The translations under genes were made by a program, and so were the position numbers. Below the pieces are notes generated by a model. It did no database searches, had not been told where the DNA came from, and saw nothing but the letters and a program-made list of their open reading frames with translations. 64,000 bases of DNA from Meiothermus sp. GTDB lineage: Bacteria > Deinococcota > Deinococci > Deinococcales > Thermaceae. Positions 7,618 through 20,177 of this stretch are shown one piece after another (the stretch's first letter is position 1; the number at the start of each line of letters is the position of its first letter). The DNA lies in contig BPIL01000010.1 of NCBI GenBank assembly GCA_026004095.1, positions 62,001-126,000 on the forward strand. Direction: 5' to 3'.

Positions 7618-8537
7618 CTGCTTCCTCCTAAAAAACCGATCAGTTCCACATCACCCGCCCCGATGTGGTGGGTTGTGTCTGCGCTTTGCACCACCAGGGC
7701 CCCATCCGGGGCGATATCGGCGGCCTGGCCCTCGAGCACGCCCCGCGGCGTGGTCACCCGCACCCGCCGGCCCAGGGTGTAGCTATAGGTGCGGTAGTCC
7801 TGCAGCAGCGCCTCTGGGTGGCGGAGCTGGGCGTAGCGGGCCTCGAGGTGCTCCAGCAGGCGTGCCAGAAGCTGAACCCGGCTCACCTCGAGGAACTCCT
7901 CCAGGGCCGCCGCGCCATCCGGGAGCGCGCCCCGGTGCACGTTGAGGCCGATGCCCAGAAGCACCCAGGCCACCTCTTCCCCACTCACCTGGGCTTCCAG
8001 CAGCACCCCCGCCAGCTTGCGCCCATCGGGGCTCAAGAGGTCGTTGGGCCACTTGAGCCCCCCCAGCCCACAGGCCTCGCGCAGGGCCAGGCCCGCGGCC
8101 AGGGGCAGCAGGGGGAGCGCCGATAATGGCAGCGCAGGGCGCAACAAAACCGAAAAGGTGAGGCTCCTGCCCGGCTCGCTGGCCCAGGCCCGCCCGCGGC
8201 GGCCCCGGCCTTTAAGCTGCCGCTCGGCCAGCACCACCGCCCCTTCTTCGGCCCCATCCAAGGCCCAGTTTTTGAGCACCTCCTGGGTGCTGTCCACCGT
8301 GCCCAGGTAGGCGTAAAAAGCGCCGAAGCTCCCCTTTCGCAGGGCCTCGAGGGCGGCTGGGGTGGGGCTTCCGGGGGCCAGGCGGTAGCCCCGGCCTTTC
8401 TGGGTCTCCACCGGATAACCGGCCTTACGGAGCTCCGCTACCTGCTTCCAGACCGCCGTGCGGCTTACTCCCAGCGCCGCGGCCAGGGCCTCGCCGCTCT
8501 GGAAGCGGTCGTGGAGGTAGTCGAGCAAAGCGGACAC
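7614..8537 (-). CDS. birA: Bifunctional biotin-protein ligase / biotin operon repressor
   Basis: About 307 residues. An N-terminal winged helix (SGEALAAALGVSRTAVWKQVAELR, then GRGYRLA) binds DNA. The catalytic domain carries the adenylate loop GRGRRGRAW and KWPNDLL, and a small C-terminal domain follows. It makes biotinyl-AMP, biotinylates carboxylase carrier proteins and represses biotin genes when carboxyl acceptors are saturated. The start is taken as the GTG at 8537 because TATTTT sits 7 nt before it. An in-frame TTG at 8546 would put the start inside the operator half-site. It is cotranscribed with bioY. Confidence 0.9.
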   Translation of the reverse strand: MSALLDYLHDRFQSGEALAAALGVSRTAVWKQVAELRKAGYPVETQKGRGYRLAPGSPTPAALEALRKGSFGAFYAYLGTVDSTQEVLKNWALDGAEEGAVVLAERQLKGRGRRGRAWASEPGRSLTFSVLLRPALPLSALPLLPLAAGLALREACGLGGLKWPNDLLSPDGRKLAGVLLEAQVSGEEVAWVLLGIGLNVHRGALPDGAAALEEFLEVSRVQLLARLLEHLEARYAQLRHPEALLQDYRTYSYTLGRRVRVTTPRGVLEGQAADIAPDGALVVQSADTTHHIGAGDVELIGFLGGSR

Positions 8538-8568
8538 GTCAACCAAAATACCCTGCTCTGGTTGACAA
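8536..8568. promoter_or_regulatory. BirA operator overlapping the birA-bioY promoter
   Basis: Half-sites TTGTCAACC and GGTTGACGT (minus strand) separated by 15 nt match the bacterial BirA consensus TTGTnAACC-N14-16-GGTTnACAA with few mismatches. The spacer contains the -10 hexamer TATTTT, so BirA binding would block RNA polymerase directly. Confidence 0.85.
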
Positions 8569-8698
8569 AGACAAGCCCATACGAAAGCGGTCGGACTCGG
8601 TGCAAAGAGACCTCGAGCGGCGTGTGTCGGCTGGGTTTGTGTGGCTTAAGGCTGGCTTCAGCTTGGGTGGCTATGTTGGAGACATCTGGAGTTTTGCT

Positions 8699-9898
8699 AT
8701 GGCCCGTCCCCTCAGTTTTTCCAACGCCGCCCACCTGCTACGCCGCGCCGCTGCACGGGGGCGCAGGAAAGAAGCCCAGCAACTGGCCGAAATGGGCCTC
8801 GAGCCTGCCGTAGACTTCCTGCTGCGCGACCCGGCCCCGGCCCCCAGCTACCGCACCGCGGCCACCCGCAACGAGCGCGGCCAGCAGCACCGCGAGATCA
8901 GCCAGCTCTGGCTCAACCACTGGCTCACCACCCCCACCCCGGCCGCCGAGCGCCTGGTGCTGTTCTGGCACGGCCACCTGACCTCCGAGTTTCGCGAGAC
9001 TATGGGGGCCCAGGGCATCGATTTCTGGCAGCAGTTCGCCACCTTCCGGCAACTGGGGTATGGCCCCTACGGCGACCTGCTGAAGGCCATCGCCCGCAAC
9101 CCGGTGATGCTGCTCTACCTCAACAACGCCCAGAGCCGCAAGGAACACCCCAACCAGAACTGGGCTCGAGAGCTTCTGGAGCTTTACACCCTGGGGCCCG
9201 GCCACTACACCGAGCAGGACATCCTCGAGGCCGCCCGCGCCTTCACCGGCTGGACGGTGCGCCTCCCCGGCAACCAGCGGCCCCGCGAGGCCAGCGCCAA
9301 CCTGGCTTTCGAGTTCGTCTTCAACCGCAACTGGCACGACCCCGGCGAAAAAACCTTTCTGGGCCGGCGCGTCCGCAGCGGCGAGGAGGTGCTGGAAATT
9401 CTGATCGAGCACCCCCAGACCTACCTTTTTGTGGCCCGCAAGCTGCTGCGCTTTTACCTGTGCCCCGAGCCGCCCGAGGCCCTGGTGCAGGAGGGGGCCC
9501 GGGTCTTCCGCGCCGAGGGTACTCGAGGGTTCCTGCGCTGGCTTTTCACCCACGAGGCGTTTTATAGCCCGGCCTACCGCAACGCCCTCATCAAAAGCCC
9601 CCTGGAATACCTGGTTGGGCTGTGGTACGCCGCCGGCATCGAGCGGGTGAACTTTGAAGAACGCCCTGGACGGGCCCTCTACCTGTCCCTGGCGGCCATG
9701 GGTCAGATTCCCTTCGACCCGCCCAATGTGGCCGGATGGGACGGGGGCCTGGCCTGGCTGGCCGAGTCGCCCTTCCTGACCCGGCTCAACCTGCTGGCCG
9801 GCTTCGCTGGCCGCGAACGCCGCCTCGACCTCGAGGTCTTCATGGACAACGCCGATGGGGCTTTGTCCCTGGTCAAACCAGAAGCACAACTCCTGTAA
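8699..9898 (+). CDS. DUF1800 family protein
   Basis: A 399-residue protein of the DUF1800 family, of unknown function, usually encoded beside DUF1501 as here (21-nt gap). Typical blocks seen are LVLFWHGHLTSEF near residue 80, LLYLNNAQSRKEHPNQNWAR with the family NxNxAR segment near residue 140, LELYTLGPGHYTEQDI, and FDPPNVAGWDGG near the C-terminus. The ATG at 8699 is chosen because homologues begin close to LSFSNAAHLLRRA and because GGAG precedes it. No signal peptide is evident. The pair may act at the cell surface, but no function is established. Confidence 0.85.
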   Translation: MARPLSFSNAAHLLRRAAARGRRKEAQQLAEMGLEPAVDFLLRDPAPAPSYRTAATRNERGQQHREISQLWLNHWLTTPTPAAERLVLFWHGHLTSEFRETMGAQGIDFWQQFATFRQLGYGPYGDLLKAIARNPVMLLYLNNAQSRKEHPNQNWARELLELYTLGPGHYTEQDILEAARAFTGWTVRLPGNQRPREASANLAFEFVFNRNWHDPGEKTFLGRRVRSGEEVLEILIEHPQTYLFVARKLLRFYLCPEPPEALVQEGARVFRAEGTRGFLRWLFTHEAFYSPAYRNALIKSPLEYLVGLWYAAGIERVNFEERPGRALYLSLAAMGQIPFDPPNVAGWDGGLAWLAESPFLTRLNLLAGFAGRERRLDLEVFMDNADGALSLVKPEAQLL

Positions 9899-9919
9899 CC
9901 CTGCTTTTGCGAGGCCGAT

Positions 9920-11092
9920 ATGAACCGACGCGAGTTTATCCAGAAGTCCTTGCTCACGCTGGCCCTGGGCCAGGGGGCCCCTTCGCTGCTCTCGAGAACC
10001 GCCCTGGCTGCCCAGTCCAAAGAAAAAATCCTGGTGGTGGTGAACCTGTTTGGCGGCAACGATCAGCTCAACACCCTGGTGCCCTACCGCAACGAGCTGT
10101 ATTACCGCCTGCGCCCCAACATCGCCATCCGGCGAGAGGAGGTGCTCGACCTGGGCGCCAACGGCGAACGCCTGGGCCTGCACCCGGCCCTGAGACCCCT
10201 GATGCAGATGTGGAACAACGGCGAGCTGGCGGTTATTCCCCAGGTGGGCTACCCCAACCCCAACCGCAGCCACTTTATCTCCACCTCCATCTGGCATACT
10301 GCCGACCCCAGCCGCCGGCTGGAAACCGGCTGGCTGGGCCGCTGGGGCGACCTGCAGGACGACCCCTTCTGCGATACCTTTCTGGGGGGGGCCACCCCCC
10401 AGGCCCAGATGGGCGAACGCCGCAGCGCACCGGCCATCAGCAGCATCGATACCTTCAGCATCCGGCTGCCCCGGCCCTTCGAGGAGGCCTTCGACCGGGA
10501 AGCCCAGCGGGTGCGCAGCGGCACCGCCGAAGAGGTGCGCCGGGCCATGCTCTCGCTGCGCGGCGCCCTGGACAAGGTGGGGCAGCTACGCCTGGTTCGG
10601 AACCAGGCCCAGTACCCCGACAACGCCTTTGGCCGCAGCATGGCCGACATCGCCCGCATGATTGCCGGTGGGCTGGGCAGCAGCGTCTACTACACCACCC
10701 TGGGGGGCTGGGATACCCACGCCGGGCAGCCCCCGCGCCAGGCCGAGCTGCTGGGGTATGTGGCCCAGGCCCTGGCCGCTTTCAGGGCCGACCTGAGGGC
10801 CATTGGCCGGGATAAGGACGTCATGGTGATGGTGTTTAGCGAGTTCGGGCGCCAGGTGGCGGAAAACGCCTCGTTTGGCACCGACCACGGGGAGGGTGGG
10901 CTGATGCTGGTGCTGGGCGGTGGTATTCGGGGCGGGCTGTACGGCAGCGAGCCCAACCTGGAAGACCTCGAGCTCAACGCGCTCAAGTACCAGACCGATT
11001 TCCGCAACGTCTACGCCACCGCCTTGCAGTGGATTGCCGCCAACCCCCAGCAGGTGTTGGGGGGCGATTTCCAGCCCCTGCGCCTGATTTAG
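9920..11092 (+). CDS. DUF1501 family protein, Tat-exported
   Basis: A 390-residue member of the DUF1501 family, related to the alkaline-phosphatase/sulfatase-like fold. The N-terminus MNRREFIQKSLLTLALG is a twin-arginine signal, so it is probably exported folded, likely with a bound metal. Later blocks are VVNLFGGNDQLNTLVPY, GYPNPNRSHFISTSIWHTADP, LGGWDTHAGQPP and FSEFGRQVAENASFGTDHG, where conserved Asp, His and Glu residues could bind metal. It follows the DUF1800 gene closely and is probably in the same transcript. The substrate is unknown. Confidence 0.87.
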   Translation: MNRREFIQKSLLTLALGQGAPSLLSRTALAAQSKEKILVVVNLFGGNDQLNTLVPYRNELYYRLRPNIAIRREEVLDLGANGERLGLHPALRPLMQMWNNGELAVIPQVGYPNPNRSHFISTSIWHTADPSRRLETGWLGRWGDLQDDPFCDTFLGGATPQAQMGERRSAPAISSIDTFSIRLPRPFEEAFDREAQRVRSGTAEEVRRAMLSLRGALDKVGQLRLVRNQAQYPDNAFGRSMADIARMIAGGLGSSVYYTTLGGWDTHAGQPPRQAELLGYVAQALAAFRADLRAIGRDKDVMVMVFSEFGRQVAENASFGTDHGEGGLMLVLGGGIRGGLYGSEPNLEDLELNALKYQTDFRNVYATALQWIAANPQQVLGGDFQPLRLI

Positions 11093-11127
11093 GGTAACAC
11101 CAGCACTGCTCAGTTTTATCCAGTATG

Positions 11128-11150
11128 GGGTCGGGCTCAGCCGACCCTTT
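11128..11150 (+). terminator. Stem-loop terminator after the DUF1501 gene
   Basis: GGGTCGG and CCGACCC form a 7-bp perfect stem with a 6-nt loop, followed by a short TTT run. The weak U-tract lowers confidence. Confidence 0.5.
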
Positions 11151-11223
11151 CCTGTAACGGCTGGTACAGCAAAAAGAGCCGCCCTGTTCAGTTAGACAGG
11201 CCGGGCTGCTATCATTAGTCAGA

Positions 11224-11244
11224 TTTTAGATTTATAATCTAAAA
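11224..11244. promoter_or_regulatory. 21-bp palindrome, predicted GntR operator of the Gfo/Idh/MocA gene
   Basis: Half-sites TTTTAGATT and AATCTAAAA around TAT form a perfect inverted repeat ending 3 bp before the ATG. It contains TATAAT, and a second -10-like TATCAT lies just upstream (11210-11215), so a bound protein would occlude the promoter. A closely related palindrome controls the operon at 34132. Confidence 0.7.
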
Positions 11245-11247
11245 ACT

Positions 11248-12465
11248 ATGAAACGCAACAAGGAGTTTGCCAACCGCCTCCACGCGCTCACACCCAAGTT
11301 TGCCTACATCCCGCAGGAAGACCGCTTCCTGATGAACCCCGGCCCCCTCAAGTACCGCTTCAATGTGATTGGGGTGGGGGTCAACGGACAGGAGCACATC
11401 CGGGTGACGCTGCTCGAGGGCCGCTGCACCGTTCACGGCGTCTACGACCCCAACCCCAGTAGCGTGGAGGCCGCCCGGCGCATCAAGGCCCAGTTCACCG
11501 AGGAACCCCTGGTGGTCTACGAGAGCCTCGAGGCCGCCTGCCACGACCCCGCGGTGGACGGGCTGATCATCTGCACCCCCAACCACACCCACCTGGAGGT
11601 GCTGAAGGTGGCCGCCCAGTCGGGCAAGCACATCCTCCTGGAAAAGCCCATGGCCACCAACCTACCGGACGCCTACGAGATCTGGCAGATTGCACAGAAT
11701 TACCCCAAGGTGCTGCAAATCGGCCTGCAGTACCGCTTCAAGCCCATCTACGTGGAGGCCATCCACGAGGCCAAGGAACGCAAAAGCCTGGGCGAGATCA
11801 AGACCATCACCATCCTCGAGCACCGCGAGCCTTTCCTGGACAAAGTAAAGCAGTGGAACAAGTTTTCCAAGTACTCCGGCGGCACCCTGGTGGAGAAGTG
11901 CTGCCACTACTTCGATTTGTTCAATCTGTTCGCCGAGTCGCGCCCGGTGAGCGTGTACGCCTCGGGCAGCCAGGCGGTGAACTTCCGCGACTTCGAGTAC
12001 GGCGGGGAGAAATCGGACATCCTGGACAACGCCTTTGTGATTGTGGAGTACGCCAACGGCATCCGGGCCAACTTTAATCTGTGCATGTTCGCCCCCATGG
12101 TCTACGAGGAAATTGTCATCTGCGGCGACGAGGGCCGGCTCAAGGCCAGCGAGGGCGTGAACGGGCAGGCCTACTCCAAGTGGGAGAACTACCTCGAGGT
12201 CATCTGCCTCCCCGACCGCACCTCCCGCACCATGACCCCCAGCTACCCCGCCCTGATCGAGGAGAGCGGCCACAGCGGGGCCACCTACTACGAGCACCTG
12301 CGCTGGATCGAGGCCATGGACGGCTTACCCAGCAAGGCCGCCACCGCCGAAGAGGGCTTCTGGAGCGTGGTGGTGGGGGTGGCCGCCGAGGAATCGGTGA
12401 AGCGGGGGGAGAAGGTGTGGGTAAAGGAGCTGCTCGAGGCCAATGGGCTGGGGCATTTGATATAA
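11248..12465 (+). CDS. Gfo/Idh/MocA oxidoreductase, candidate NAD-dependent sulfoquinovosidase
   Basis: A 405-residue Gfo/Idh/MocA-fold protein. The Rossmann N-terminus has NVIGVGVNGQEH, the nucleotide-proximal motif is ILLEKPMATN with the conserved Lys, and the active-site region contains GGTLVEKCCHYFDLFNLF with its His. There is no signal peptide, so it acts in the cytoplasm with NAD(P). The 21-bp operator matches the one at the predicted sulfoquinovose operon. NAD-dependent sulfoquinovosidases (GH188) are known from this fold and use a transient redox step to cut the glycoside, so that role is proposed here. It could instead be a sugar or inositol dehydrogenase. Fold assignment is strong; substrate is inference. 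Confidence 0.8.
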   Translation: MKRNKEFANRLHALTPKFAYIPQEDRFLMNPGPLKYRFNVIGVGVNGQEHIRVTLLEGRCTVHGVYDPNPSSVEAARRIKAQFTEEPLVVYESLEAACHDPAVDGLIICTPNHTHLEVLKVAAQSGKHILLEKPMATNLPDAYEIWQIAQNYPKVLQIGLQYRFKPIYVEAIHEAKERKSLGEIKTITILEHREPFLDKVKQWNKFSKYSGGTLVEKCCHYFDLFNLFAESRPVSVYASGSQAVNFRDFEYGGEKSDILDNAFVIVEYANGIRANFNLCMFAPMVYEEIVICGDEGRLKASEGVNGQAYSKWENYLEVICLPDRTSRTMTPSYPALIEESGHSGATYYEHLRWIEAMDGLPSKAATAEEGFWSVVVGVAAEESVKRGEKVWVKELLEANGLGHLI

Positions 12466-12636
12466 GAACCTGCACACGACAGTAGCACGGCTTGCTCCGG
12501 TACTATCCCCTTAACAGTTTAACAGTCGACATCGGCCATGAACAGCATGAGCAAACCGCAAGTTGGGTGAAGGACCGTAGCCGCGGAATGGTTATTGTCA
12601 AAAGGTTGGATGTAATTACATACTGTACACTATTCC
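12466..12636. other. Intergenic boundary between Gfo/Idh gene and restriction island
   Basis: 171 bp with noticeably lower GC than the resident genes. No convincing gene or strong terminator is visible. It lies between the end of the Gfo/Idh/MocA gene and the end of the res gene (convergent), and is the left edge of the acquired island. Confidence 0.4.
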
Positions 12637-15600
12637 TCAGTGCAGTATACGCTCGATATAGGAATCTTTGTCTTCATCCTGGAATACGATATGCCGTCGG
12701 AGCATCTCCACTTTGTTGATACCCCACTGCTGCTGCATCACGTGCGACGGCGTATTCGAGATAATAAAAGACTCTAGCACGACGTTTGGGTCATTCAGCC
12801 GCTGCTCGATCTCCTTAATGGTCTGATAGAAATAAATCTTTGGGTCTTGTAGCCCCACGTTGCGGATCCCCTTGGGATCCACAAAAGTAATGCGCTGTTG
12901 ATTGCCTTCGATGATCCATAGGATGAAATCGGGATGAAAATTGCCAGCCTCGAAAAACCCTAGGCCACGACCCCTACTCAAATTACGCAGCAAGTACAGC
13001 TCTTTGCCCTCAAAATAGTCGCACCTAGCGTTGTAAAAAGCCCTCAGATCTTCAACGAAGCGGCGCTCGCCCTTGTTAAGGGGCGCCGGAGAAATCTCAA
13101 CCACGCCACTGTCGAGGAAAAGCAAAGGTTGATAAAGATGCTGATCGAACCAGATGGCTTTGATGCCTTGAAACTCCCAGGGCTTTAGATGACCACTCTC
13201 AATGGCTTTCTTAAGCTCGTTCAATTTGGCGACAATCTCTTGCTGCGACTCTTCGATAAGGATGCGGTAGCCATATTCTGTTTTCGTCCCGCGTAGGATG
13301 CTCGGAAAGTTGGGATCGTCTTCGCGGAGATTCTGATATTCCAAGTGCGGCAGCTCCCACTCCCGCTTGCGGAAGCTGTAATAGCGCTCCACGTACTTGC
13401 GCAACAGCGCCTGCGCAATCTCCTGCCAGACACGCACCTTGTCAAATGAGTCGAAGGCCAGCTCCGATTCTGGAATGAGCAGTTGATACCAGCTCGTGTC
13501 GCTCAGCAGCTTCTCGATGGCGGAACGCGGAAGGTTGAGGTTGTGCCAACCACGCTCAGCCTTAAAGCGCTCCAGGTCAAAATAGAGCCTATCCAGGTCG
13601 AGGAATGCAATATGGCGAGGGCTTAGATACGCTTTGTTCGCCGTAGCTTCGCTCGCATCACCCGCAATTCCGGCCGACTTCATTGCCTGAATCTTCGGGT
13701 ACCAGTTGAGCACGACGGGATTTTTTTGTAAGTACGCCGGCGGCGCGTCGATCGTGGGCACGGGGCCGAGAGTGCGGAAGGCATTGCCGAATTCGGTTCG
13801 CACGCCGTTGATCTCTGGCTTGAGACGGATCATCTTGAGCGGGCGCGTTCCCAGATTCTTAATAATGGGCAACACGAATTCGATGCGCTGCTCGTTGGTC
13901 GGCAACCCCTCTTCCTCGAGGAAGTCGCGGAACTGGGCCATGTAGTCGGCGCGGATGCCAAAAATGTGGAGCGTCTCGAGCATCTCAATGTGCTTCGGAC
14001 GTTCCAGACCATCCGGCAAAGGTGTGCAGCTGCTGCGTTTAAGGCTCATACCGTAGCCCTTGAGCCGCACCCCACGCCCAAAAAGTTGAATAATCTGCGC
14101 GCCCTCACTGCGCCCCACGTTCATTAGCCCCATCGTGCTCACGCGCCAACTGCTCCAGCCCTCGGTGAACTTCTTCGAACCGATAAGCACGTTAACGGTT
14201 GAATTGGGCTTTTGCAGCTCGTGGAAGAGCGAGCCGGAGAACTCGCGCTCGGAGACTGTCAGGCCCTTCTCTTCGCAGAGCTTGATCAGCTTGGCATCAT
14301 CGCCCACGTTGATGACGCCGAAGGGCTCGTTCTCACCCACGCGCAGCGCGATCTCGCCACTGACGCCTTTCAGATTCTCGACATGCAGCATCCCGCCGTT
14401 CGGTGCGTTGAAGAGTACAGCGAGTGTTTCGGCAAAGATCTGTTCGGGCGAGAGGCCGCTGGCGTTCAAATAGGTGAAGCGACCGGCAAAGAGGTTCTTG
14501 CCGCCTGCAGTGAGCAAGCCTTCCTCCAGCAAGCGCCGGATGTGCTCAATGCTGGCCGTGCGGTTGGTCACATAGCGGTTCAAAAACCGCAGGATCTCGA
14601 CGATGTCGGAAGCATCGCGGGTGGCCAGCGTCGCGGTGACACTCCCGCCGACGAAAACCCACAGCGGCCGCTCCAGGTTGAAGGGCCGCAGCTCCGCTTC
14701 GCGTTCGCGATAGAGCCGCTGCTGCTGGAAGAAAGCGAGCAGGCAGGCCGTAAGGTAGCGCTGCATCCACTCCACGTCACTGCCATCCTCCAGGTTGAGA
14801 ATTTGGTAGTCCTTGCCGAAGCCATCGCTGTAGAACCAGCGATAGGAATAGTCGAAGAGGATGCTACGCGCGTAGAGATCGGTGAGCTTTTGGCTGCCCT
14901 TGACGGCCTGGCCGAAGGTAGCGGAATACTCGAATGAAAAGCCTTTTTCGCACAAGGCGTTGCGGTATTTCATCCAGGCGCCGTCGCCGCCGGCCGAGGC
15001 ACCGCGGTGCCCTTCGTCCACCAGCACCAGGTTGTTGCCCTCGAAGGCGTCCACGGCGACCGCCTTCTCGCCCATCTCCTCCTTGAGCTTGGTGATCTCC
15101 AGAATCTCGACCGCCTGCCCGGCAAACAGGCTGCGGCCTTCTTTGCTAAAGATCTCGGCATCAATGCCCGATTTTTCGAACTCGCGCAGGTGTTGTTGCG
15201 AAAGCCCCTCGTTGGGTGTGAGCAGAATGACACGGTTTAGCTCACGCATGCGGCCATGGGTTTCCAGGAAGCGCCGGTACTGCCGGATGTGCGCATGCAT
15301 CAGCAGCGTCTTGCCGCTCCCTGTAGCCATCCAGAAGGCGAGTTTGTTGAGCTGAAGGCGCGGGTCTTCGTCGGAGCTCAACTCACCAATCTTTTCGCTG
15401 GGTGGGAGCGTTTCGTTCAGCGCGCGAATCTGCCCATTGAGTGCGTCTCGCAGCGCTTCAGGGTCGCGGAAGTAGCTGTCCAGGTAAATCTCGGTGAAAA
15501 GCAGTGCCAGATACTGGAAGTACTTCCAGACGATGGGGGCTTCCCCATGCACCAGACGCCGTTCGTTGAGTTGTTGAGTTACGGAGACAATGGCCTGGTC

Positions 15601-15878
15601 GTACTCCAGCAGCCGTTCATCGGACAGATGGGGCCGACGTTCTGCCGGTAAATGCAGGCAGAGGGCGTGGTGGAAGCGGTGGATGTTGTTCTCATCCAGC
15701 CCTTCCAGCGCTTCGTCCTTCAGGTGCTCGGCGAGCTGCTTGAAGTTCTGTACCCCAAAGAGTGAAAGCAACCACCGATGCAGCACCAGCTTGTGGTTGA
15801 AAGGCACCGCGGCACCTCCATTGCTGCGGCGGGCACGGGTCGGGGCAGCGGTGGTGGTACGGGGACGTCCGCGCGGCA

Positions 15879-15879
<1 letters not shown>
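12637..15879 (-). CDS. Type III-like restriction enzyme, Res subunit (helicase-nuclease)
   Basis: A 1080-residue superfamily 2 helicase with a C-terminal nuclease. The N-terminal third leads to Walker A MATGSGKT near residue 190, and the DEGH box is in [11 protein letters not shown] helicase C domain contains the arginine-finger region [13 protein letters not shown]. Near the C-terminus HPDFILWI followed by ITFVDPKG fits a PD-(D/E)xK nuclease core. It would translocate and cleave DNA together with Mod. The ATG overlaps the mod stop (TGATG), so translation is coupled. It appears intact, but its partner Mod is interrupted by an IS. Confidence 0.88.
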
Positions 15880-19067
<3,188 letters not shown>

Positions 19068-19079
19068 AGATTCATTCCC

Positions 19080-19640
19080 CTAACATCCCCCCGGCCACCA
19101 GTGAAATAGGGTGTAGCTCTGGATAAGCGCGGGCTGGGTTTGTAGGTAAGCGCACCGGGCTTCCACCTTGGCCCACAGCTCCTCTTCATCCTGCACCTGC
19201 CCATTGGCCACGACCGCGTCAATGAGCCCCCAGGTTCGTTCTACCGGCTGCAACTCGGGCGAGTAGGGTGGCAGATAACACAGCCCCAGGCCCTTGGCTG
19301 GCTCCACCCGCCCCGAGGTGTGCCAGCCAGCCTGATCCAGCACCACCAGTACCAGCTTGCCCGCCCCCGCCCCCCGTAGCCGGGCAAAGGCCTCCAACAC
19401 CAACTGGAACCCCTCCACCGAGACCGAGGGCAGCAGCCAGTACTCGCTTTCCCCCGTACCCGGTCTTATGAAGGCGTACACATACAGCCAGCGATAGCGG
19501 GGCCGCTCCTGCGCTAGCGGCGTCCTCCCTCGCAAGGCCCATACCCGTCGGCGGATGGGCTTCAGCCCTATTCGGTGCTCATCAAAGCCCCACACCTCCA
19601 ACTCCAGTTCAGGAAAGAGCAACCTGAACAGGAAAACCAT
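19080..19640 (-). CDS. IS630 transposase, DDE catalytic part (second frame)
   Basis: 186 codons encoding the DDE domain. The acidic residues are in VWGFDEHR, in VLDQAGWH and in YLPPYSPELQPVERTWG, the last being the hallmark of IS630/Tc1 elements. It lies in the -1 frame relative to the helix-turn-helix part and is probably produced only as a fusion by frameshifting at an A7 run (minus strand) just upstream. The element looks potentially active. Confidence 0.88.
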   Translation of the reverse strand: MVFLFRLLFPELELEVWGFDEHRIGLKPIRRRVWALRGRTPLAQERPRYRWLYVYAFIRPGTGESEYWLLPSVSVEGFQLVLEAFARLRGAGAGKLVLVVLDQAGWHTSGRVEPAKGLGLCYLPPYSPELQPVERTWGLIDAVVANGQVQDEEELWAKVEARCAYLQTQPALIQSYTLFHWWPGGC

Positions 19641-20152
19641 CAGAAAGAGCTTTTTTTGAAAGCCTCCTGCCGCTTCGCATCCGCCTCCCGGTGGCGCGGC
19701 CGGGGGCGCAGCGGGGCCAGGCCCAGGCGACGCATCCAGTACCAGGCCCGCCGCCCATCCACCGGACGTCCCAGCCTTTCAGCCAGCCACTCCGCAGCGT
19801 TGCGAATGCTCCAAAGCCCGTCCCTGGGATGGGGCTGGAGGAGGGCCTGGCGGAAGCCCTCCTGGAGTTCGGGCGGTACGAGGGGGGCCCGGCCTTTGTT
19901 CTCGTGCCGCAGATTCTTCATGGGCAGGCCCTGATTGTAGCGGTGGATTACCTGACGCACCCAGCGATCGGTATAGCCCAGATTCCTGGCTACCTCGGGG
20001 ATGCTCTGACCCCTGGCCAGCAGCCAGAGAGCGTGCCAGCGGGCGCGTTCGGTGTGGTCTTGGGACTCCCGGTAGAGGGCGTGGAGGTTATCCGGATGGT
20101 GTCGCAGTTGGAGTTCCAACCGGGGGCGGCGCTGATGTTGGGCCAGTTGCAT
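19640..20152 (-). CDS. IS630 transposase, N-terminal helix-turn-helix part (first frame)
   Basis: 170 codons with a helix-turn-helix region (ARGQSIPEVARNLGYTDRWVRQVIHRYNQ), then a winged-helix segment DGLWSIRNAAEWLAERLG typical of IS630 transposases. It stops shortly after an A7 tract (T7 at 19651-19657 on the plus strand). A -1 shift there reads through into the DDE frame (…FKKKLFLMVFL…). Programmed frameshifting is common in this family; a plain inactivating frameshift is the alternative. Confidence 0.87.
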   Translation of the reverse strand: MQLAQHQRRPRLELQLRHHPDNLHALYRESQDHTERARWHALWLLARGQSIPEVARNLGYTDRWVRQVIHRYNQGLPMKNLRHENKGRAPLVPPELQEGFRQALLQPHPRDGLWSIRNAAEWLAERLGRPVDGRRAWYWMRRLGLAPLRPRPRHREADAKRQEAFKKSSF

Positions 20153-20177
20153 GGCTCCATTTTAGTGGAAAGAGTCT

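Larger units (their letters stand above)
19068..20177 (-). mobile_element. IS630-family insertion sequence, 1110 bp
   Basis: Both ends are defined by imperfect terminal inverted repeats of about 19 bp beginning AGA (AGACTCTTTCCACTAAAAT against AGATTCATTCCCCTAACAT) and by a 2-bp CA repeat on each side (20179-20178 and 19067-19066, minus strand). Removing the element plus one CA exactly restores the mod reading frame. Length and two-frame transposase organisation fit IS630. The usual IS630 target is TA, so CA is atypical. Confidence 0.9.

Noticed and set aside
8738-10297. Minus-strand open frame of 519 codons
   Set aside because: Antisense to the DUF1800/DUF1501 genes, which have clear family motifs; the antisense protein shows none.
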